From contig CAWVWF010000154.1 in NCBI GenBank assembly GCA_963933885.1, positions 1 through 8,824 on the forward strand: 8,824 nt of DNA, written 5' to 3'. The notes under the pieces were generated by a model. It did not search any database. It was not told the DNA's origin and was given only the letters and a program-made list of their open reading frames with translations. The position numbers and the translations under genes are program-made. Origin of the DNA: CAWVWF01 sp963933885 (GTDB lineage: Bacteria > Bacteroidota > Bacteroidia > Flavobacteriales_C > GCA-002722245). Positions 5,404 to 8,824 of this stretch are shown in pieces (position 1 is the first letter of the stretch; each line of letters begins with the position of its first letter).

Positions 5404-7091
5404 TACTCCTCTTTTATTTGATACTTAGTAATTCTTTTATCTATTTTCAGTTTTAAAGCTGAAATCTTAACAAACATTTCTTTGTCTTCTATAACTGATG
5501 CATACTGACTATAAAGCCTTTGTGCATATTCATATCGACCTAAACGTTCGAATCTCTTTCCTTTTCTGGCGTGTTTAACCGAAGATAGGATCAACAAATA
5601 TACAATTTCTTCTTTATCTTTCTTAGTAATATCTTGTTTGATTAATTTTTGAGCTCTAGAAATTGCTTTTTTGTAATTTGAATTACCCATCGGACCACTC
5701 ACTAAGAACTGTGGATAATCCAATAAATCCTTGTCTACTTTCGACAACAAACGCTGAACCTTACTAGAATAAGACTTATCTAAATCAGTCCATTCAGTTC
5801 CATACATTGTAGATCTTATTTTGATACTATCTAGTGTTTCCTTTCTCTTCTTAGCTTCATAATTCTCACATAACTTATACGAGTTCAACATTAAGAAATA
5901 AACATGTTTATCTTTATTAACTAGCTCTTCTGTTTTTAATAATTTTTGATAAGCTCTAACAGAGTAGAAATATTTCCCTTCCTTATATAAAGCATATGCT
6001 GATGAAGATTTTTGTTTCTCGTATCCAATTTTCGCAGAAGTAATTTCAGATTTATTTGAAGCATTTAAATAATCCATTTGTGGTTGTTTTTGCTCCTCAA
6101 GAAATTCAATTAAATCCTCATAAGCTGCAAGTCTTTTTTCAGTTGAGATAGAACGAGCTTTTTTATGATGAACTTGGAACAACCTTAAAATCAGTTCATT
6201 TTTTCTTTCTGCGTTTCTTTCGTGACGAATAAGCGTTACGTATATATCAATAGCTTCATCAAAGTTCCCTTTCTCTGCATAAAACTTAGGAAGGTCTAAT
6301 TTTAATCTTTTGATTTCTGAAGTAGATTGTTGATTGATCTTCTCAACATCTTTACCATAAGTACTTTCAGAATATTTCTTATTGAAGCGAGCTGCAGATT
6401 TAACAGCAGCCTTATATCTTTTGATCTGTTTTGACTCAACACTTTTTTGAGCTAACAAATATTTTGAGTCAGCAATTAAAAAGTTAATCTCTTCATGATG
6501 ATCAGTATCAGGGAAATCATTTAACACATTATTCAATGCGACTGAAGCTGATTTATAATCACTTGTCCTATAATAAAGCTTTGCTTGAAAATAGGCCTTC
6601 TTCTCTAAACGAGCTGTAAGTTCATCCACTAATTTATTAACCTCTTCTCTCTTATCACTCTCCGGATAAATATCTAAAAACAACTGAAAAGACTCAATTG
6701 CTCTATTTGTGTAATCTTGATCTAACTGATATGATGGAGCTTCTTTATAATTTGCTTTACCAATAAAGAATTGAGACTCTTCAGTAAACTTTCCTCCAGG
6801 GAATTTTTGAATTAAACGTTCAAATTCATATGCTGCTAATCCGTAATCTTCTAAATGGAAGTCACACATTGCATAATAGTAAAACATCTTCTCTACTTCA
6901 GTCCCACCGGAAACATCCTGGATTAGAACTTTAAAAAGATCTGATGCCTTATAGTAATCCTCATCTTCGAAATATTCAAAAGCCAAGGCTTTCTTCTTTT
7001 CGACATCCTTACTCTTTAATGTGTCTTCAAAAGTTGATTTACAAGAAATCATCATTATTGAAGCGAATACTAACAAAATTATTCTTTGCAT
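5403..7091 (-). CDS. bamD: BamD-like outer-membrane assembly lipoprotein with long C-terminal extension
   Basis: A 562-residue lipoprotein. The short signal peptide MQRIILLVFASIMMISC ends in a lipobox with Cys17 as the lipidated residue, placing the protein in the periplasm on a membrane. Residues about 25-262 match Bacteroidota BamD, the TPR-rich subunit of the BAM complex that inserts beta-barrel proteins into the outer membrane. Visible blocks are EYFEDEDYYKASDLFKVLI (39-57), EKMFYYYAMCDFHLEDYGLA (67-86), YEFERLIQKFPGGKFTEES (88-106), SYQLDQDYTNRAIESFQLFL (120-139) and KLYYRTSDYKSASVALNNVL (171-190). BamD is usually about 245-280 residues. Here some 300 further residues follow in the same frame, Lys/Glu-rich and with TPR-like helix pairs such as FYAEKGNFDEAIDIYVTLI (270-288), LYKEGKYFYSVRAYQKLL (368-385) and FERLGRYEYAQRLYSQY (514-530). 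It heads the operon, overlapping rpoZ by one base. The start is set by the signal peptide and agrees with a promoter element just upstream. Confidence 0.86.
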   Translation of the reverse strand: MQRIILLVFASIMMISCKSTFEDTLKSKDVEKKKALAFEYFEDEDYYKASDLFKVLIQDVSGGTEVEKMFYYYAMCDFHLEDYGLAAYEFERLIQKFPGGKFTEESQFFIGKANYKEAPSYQLDQDYTNRAIESFQLFLDIYPESDKREEVNKLVDELTARLEKKAYFQAKLYYRTSDYKSASVALNNVLNDFPDTDHHEEINFLIADSKYLLAQKSVESKQIKRYKAAVKSAARFNKKYSESTYGKDVEKINQQSTSEIKRLKLDLPKFYAEKGNFDEAIDIYVTLIRHERNAERKNELILRLFQVHHKKARSISTEKRLAAYEDLIEFLEEQKQPQMDYLNASNKSEITSAKIGYEKQKSSSAYALYKEGKYFYSVRAYQKLLKTEELVNKDKHVYFLMLNSYKLCENYEAKKRKETLDSIKIRSTMYGTEWTDLDKSYSSKVQRLLSKVDKDLLDYPQFLVSGPMGNSNYKKAISRAQKLIKQDITKKDKEEIVYLLILSSVKHARKGKRFERLGRYEYAQRLYSQYASVIEDKEMFVKISALKLKIDKRITKYQIKEE

Positions 7092-7095
7092 GGTG

Positions 7096-7103
7096 CAAAA
7101 GTA
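7096..7103 (-). promoter_or_regulatory. Candidate -7 promoter element of the bamD-rpoZ-coaBC operon
   Basis: Read on the minus strand the sequence is TACTTTTG, an exact TAnnTTTG match, in the context CTACTTTTGCACC that is common at Bacteroidota promoters. It ends only 4 bases before the bamD ATG at 7091, so transcription would begin at or next to the start codon. The -33 region at a suitable distance is only TTTTAC, a partial match. The element lies in the 81-base gap after the hydrolase gene, which contains no strong terminator, so the operon may also receive read-through. Confidence 0.5.
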
Positions 7104-7172
7104 GTTTTAACAAATTTCTTAACGTAAAAATTCTCTATTTTTTTTCAAACAAACCACGTTTTCTTATCCACA

Positions 7173-8021
7173 TTATTGTGCATTTAGAAACTCAGTTGTC
7201 TTTTCAACCATTATTTTTGAATGCTCAGGCAAGGATGTTTCTTCGAAAGGATGTTTTCCACCGAAAGTATGTCCAGCAGATTCTATTTCAAAAAAGACTG
7301 CATCCCTATTCCAACTTTGTAGTTTTTTTCCTTCTAAAAAACTAACTGATTCATCGGACGAACCATGAATTATCAATTGTGGGATTTTCAAACCTTCACA
7401 CGCACTCTTAATATCAAGTCTTTCTTTATTGGCATAAAGAATCTCTACAAAATTATAATACATAGGCATATCTTGATATGTCCTACTATTTTTCATCCAA
7501 TAAACTCCAGACTCTTTCCAACGTTTCAAGTTTCTAGAATTTGGTAAACTATTCAATAAATCACTAACACCCGCCCAAGAAACTACTTTATGAATTCGGG
7601 GATCTTCATTCGCTTTTAAAATTGCGACACCTCCTCCTCTACTGTGACCGATTAAAAACGTTTTCTTATTCCAATTGACTAGCTTTTTGGATACGAAACC
7701 GTTTTCAACATCATTTAAAACAACTTCGATATCGTTCAGCTCTTTGATAAAATCATTCTCTCCAAATGCTTCTAAATCTGAAAAATCGATTGGCTCCTCC
7801 ATTGTTCCCCCATTGTGAGAGAAGTTGAACTTTAAAACGATGAAGCCGTTTTTAACCAACTGATCAGCAATTAAATTAAAATGTCCCCAATCTTTAAATC
7901 CTTTAAAACCGTGACAAAATATAATTAATGACTGATCTTTTCCTTTTTCATCAAAACGTAAGTCACAAAGAATCGGTCTTCCGTTCTTTCCTTCCAGTTC
8001 AATATTTTCTATATTTTTCAT
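7173..8021 (-). CDS. Alpha/beta hydrolase (dienelactone hydrolase / S9-like serine esterase)
   Basis: A complete 282-residue alpha/beta-hydrolase-fold enzyme without signal peptide or membrane segment, so cytoplasmic. The catalytic triad is recognisable: nucleophile Ser127 in the elbow GHSRGG (125-130), Asp223 in IIHGSSDESV (217-226), and His251 in SAGHTFGG (248-255). The HGFKGFKDW stretch (38-46) after strand 3 provides the oxyanion-hole region. A helical cap lies around residues 155-205. The layout resembles the dienelactone hydrolase and prolyl-oligopeptidase-like groups; the true substrate (ester, lactone or short peptide) cannot be told from sequence. The ATG follows the stop of the T9SS cargo gene after one base (TAAGATG), so the two are very probably co-transcribed and translationally coupled. 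That spacing also supports this start. Downstream, an 81-base gap with its own promoter candidate separates it from bamD. Confidence 0.86.
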   Translation of the reverse strand: MKNIENIELEGKNGRPILCDLRFDEKGKDQSLIIFCHGFKGFKDWGHFNLIADQLVKNGFIVLKFNFSHNGGTMEEPIDFSDLEAFGENDFIKELNDIEVVLNDVENGFVSKKLVNWNKKTFLIGHSRGGGVAILKANEDPRIHKVVSWAGVSDLLNSLPNSRNLKRWKESGVYWMKNSRTYQDMPMYYNFVEILYANKERLDIKSACEGLKIPQLIIHGSSDESVSFLEGKKLQSWNRDAVFFEIESAGHTFGGKHPFEETSLPEHSKIMVEKTTEFLNAQ

Positions 8022-8022
8022 C

Positions 8023-8824
8023 TTACCAAATTATTTTTTGAATCTGATTCCCATCGTTCTTTATGATGTAAACTCCTCTAGGAAGACTGCTGAAATCTAT
8101 TTCTTTCGTACTTGACTTTACAAGTCTACCATTCATATCGTAAACCCCCAAATTTGTGCCAAAATCACAATCACTTTTTAGAAGATTATTTTCAAAATAA
8201 TACTTACACATCATTAGATCATCTTCGATTGAAAGCCCTTCTTTAACACGAACATTATCGAAAGCCGCATCAATTAAATTCCAAGGATCTTGATCTTCAA
8301 TAAAAAAAATGATTTTAAAATCTAAAACACTAGCTAGTTTATCACTTAGATTAAAGTGACCGTTTTCCCAACTTCGTTGATCACTTGCTACAGTAAATTC
8401 ATCAAAATAAGTTGTATCAGTACCTGTAATCACACCAACCTTAATAGTGTCATTACTTGAACCTTGAAATGCCAACCAATAATTATAGAAAACTTCTTGA
8501 TTAGCAACTCCCTTAATTGAAGGAGAAACAAGATAGTTTCTCTTATTTGCCGTTGAAGATTCAGGCTTTACATCTGGATTTATTCCTGTGCAATAGGCAT
8601 AATTCCCGCAATCCGCTCCATCCCCGTCAACACTTGGATCAAATTGGATATTAGAAACATCAAATGAAGCTATAGGAATCGTTCTTTCGAGCACTGTAGT
8701 ACCGTTAGGTCGCGTAGCTTCCCAGCCAGTATTTACAGAGAAATCATCGTTATATTCTTCTAATAAAGTTGCTGTGTAATCATGATTTCCAATTGAAATA
8801 GAATCTGAGAAACAAATAGACTTA
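8023..8824 (-). CDS. Secreted T9SS cargo protein, C-terminal part (5' end outside window)
   Basis: The frame stays open to the window edge (266 residues readable from base 8823), so the start lies outside. The GTG at 8692-8694 is an internal Val codon. Residues about 26-190 form a probable beta-jelly-roll module. It opens NDDFSVNTGWEAT and holds DPSVDGDGADCGNYAYCTG, YLVSPSIKG and FYNYWLAFQG, then closes with AAFDNVRVKEG. This is the pattern seen beside the catalytic domains of secreted Bacteroidota peptidases such as M14 carboxypeptidases. The last 70 or so residues are a type A T9SS sorting domain: LGVYDMNGRLVKSS, then IDFSSLPRGVYIIKNDGN, ending QIQKIIW. Such domains direct the protein through the outer membrane by type IX secretion and are removed or anchored at the surface. 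The catalytic part, if any, is not visible, so an enzyme class cannot be assigned; a peptidase is only a guess. It lies one base upstream of the hydrolase gene. Confidence 0.82.
   Translation of the reverse strand, partial: KSICFSDSISIGNHDYTATLLEEYNDDFSVNTGWEATRPNGTTVLERTIPIASFDVSNIQFDPSVDGDGADCGNYAYCTGINPDVKPESSTANKRNYLVSPSIKGVANQEVFYNYWLAFQGSSNDTIKVGVITGTDTTYFDEFTVASDQRSWENGHFNLSDKLASVLDFKIIFFIEDQDPWNLIDAAFDNVRVKEGLSIEDDLMMCKYYFENNLLKSDCDFGTNLGVYDMNGRLVKSSTKEIDFSSLPRGVYIIKNDGNQIQKIIW

Noticed and set aside
6433..6471. Inverted repeat TGACTCAA/TTGAGTCA inside bamD
   Set aside because: Only 8 bp with a loop of over 20 bases in AT-rich coding DNA; expected by chance.
7171..7182. Small CACA/TGTG hairpin at the end of the hydrolase gene as a terminator
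   Set aside because: Four base pairs with the T-rich stretch too far away; too weak to call.
6944..7345. 133-codon plus-strand open frame spanning the bamD/hydrolase gap
   Set aside because: It overlaps the bamD signal-peptide region and the end of the hydrolase on the opposite strand, and its Phe/Leu/Lys-rich translation looks like reverse-strand AT-rich coding sequence.
7365..7547. 60-codon plus-strand open frame
   Set aside because: Antisense within the alpha/beta hydrolase gene, without any motif or ribosome site.
8692..8694. GTG as the start codon of the T9SS cargo gene
   Set aside because: The same frame is open for 43 more codons to the window edge and those residues (DDFSVNTGWEAT) belong to the domain, so GTG is an internal Val.

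Overview
This window is AT-rich, gene-dense DNA from a member of the Bacteroidota, most likely the order Flavobacteriales (a Crocinitomicaceae-like or related marine or freshwater lineage is my guess, not proven). The evidence is a C-terminal type IX secretion (T9SS) type A sorting domain, a DUF4835 family protein, the lineage-specific gene order bamD-rpoZ-coaBC-DUF4835, TAnnTTTG-type promoter elements, and little use of Shine-Dalgarno sequences. There are no tRNA or rRNA genes, insertion sequences, CRISPR arrays or phage genes. Almost every base is coding. The only non-coding stretches are about 42, 75 and 81 bases long, so no gap exceeds 300 bases.

Layout from left to right. (1) Bases 1-675, plus strand: the 3' part of a CotH-kinase-like gene, cut by the window edge. 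(2) Bases 665-695: a strong hairpin that starts inside the end of that gene and can serve as a terminator for both convergent genes. (3) Bases 718-2070, minus strand: a Mur ligase of the Mpl (murein peptide ligase) type. (4) Bases 2146-2979, plus strand, divergent from the ligase: a YtnP/lactonase-like metallo-beta-lactamase-fold hydrolase. (5) Bases 2981-7091, minus strand: a tightly packed operon read bamD -> rpoZ -> coaBC -> DUF4835, with junctions of 1-base overlap, 7-base gap and 8-base overlap. (6) Bases 7173-8824, minus strand, upstream of the operon: a secreted T9SS cargo protein (5' part outside the window) and, 1 base after its stop, a cytoplasmic alpha/beta hydrolase.

The operon mixes cell-envelope assembly (BamD lipoprotein, DUF4835 exported protein) with housekeeping (RNA polymerase omega, coenzyme A synthesis). 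This grouping is familiar in Bacteroidota and probably reflects growth-linked expression rather than one pathway. The Mpl-type ligase adds a peptidoglycan-recycling function nearby but is a separate transcription unit.

I did not find a convincing undescribed multi-gene system. The most notable points are: the BamD protein is about twice the usual length, with a C-terminal TPR-like extension of roughly 300 residues; coaBC carries a 12-bp perfect GC-rich inverted repeat that hides an ideal Shine-Dalgarno sequence set before an internal in-frame ATG; the CoaC domain has substitutions at two well-studied active-site positions; and the bamD promoter element lies so close to the ATG that the message may be leaderless.
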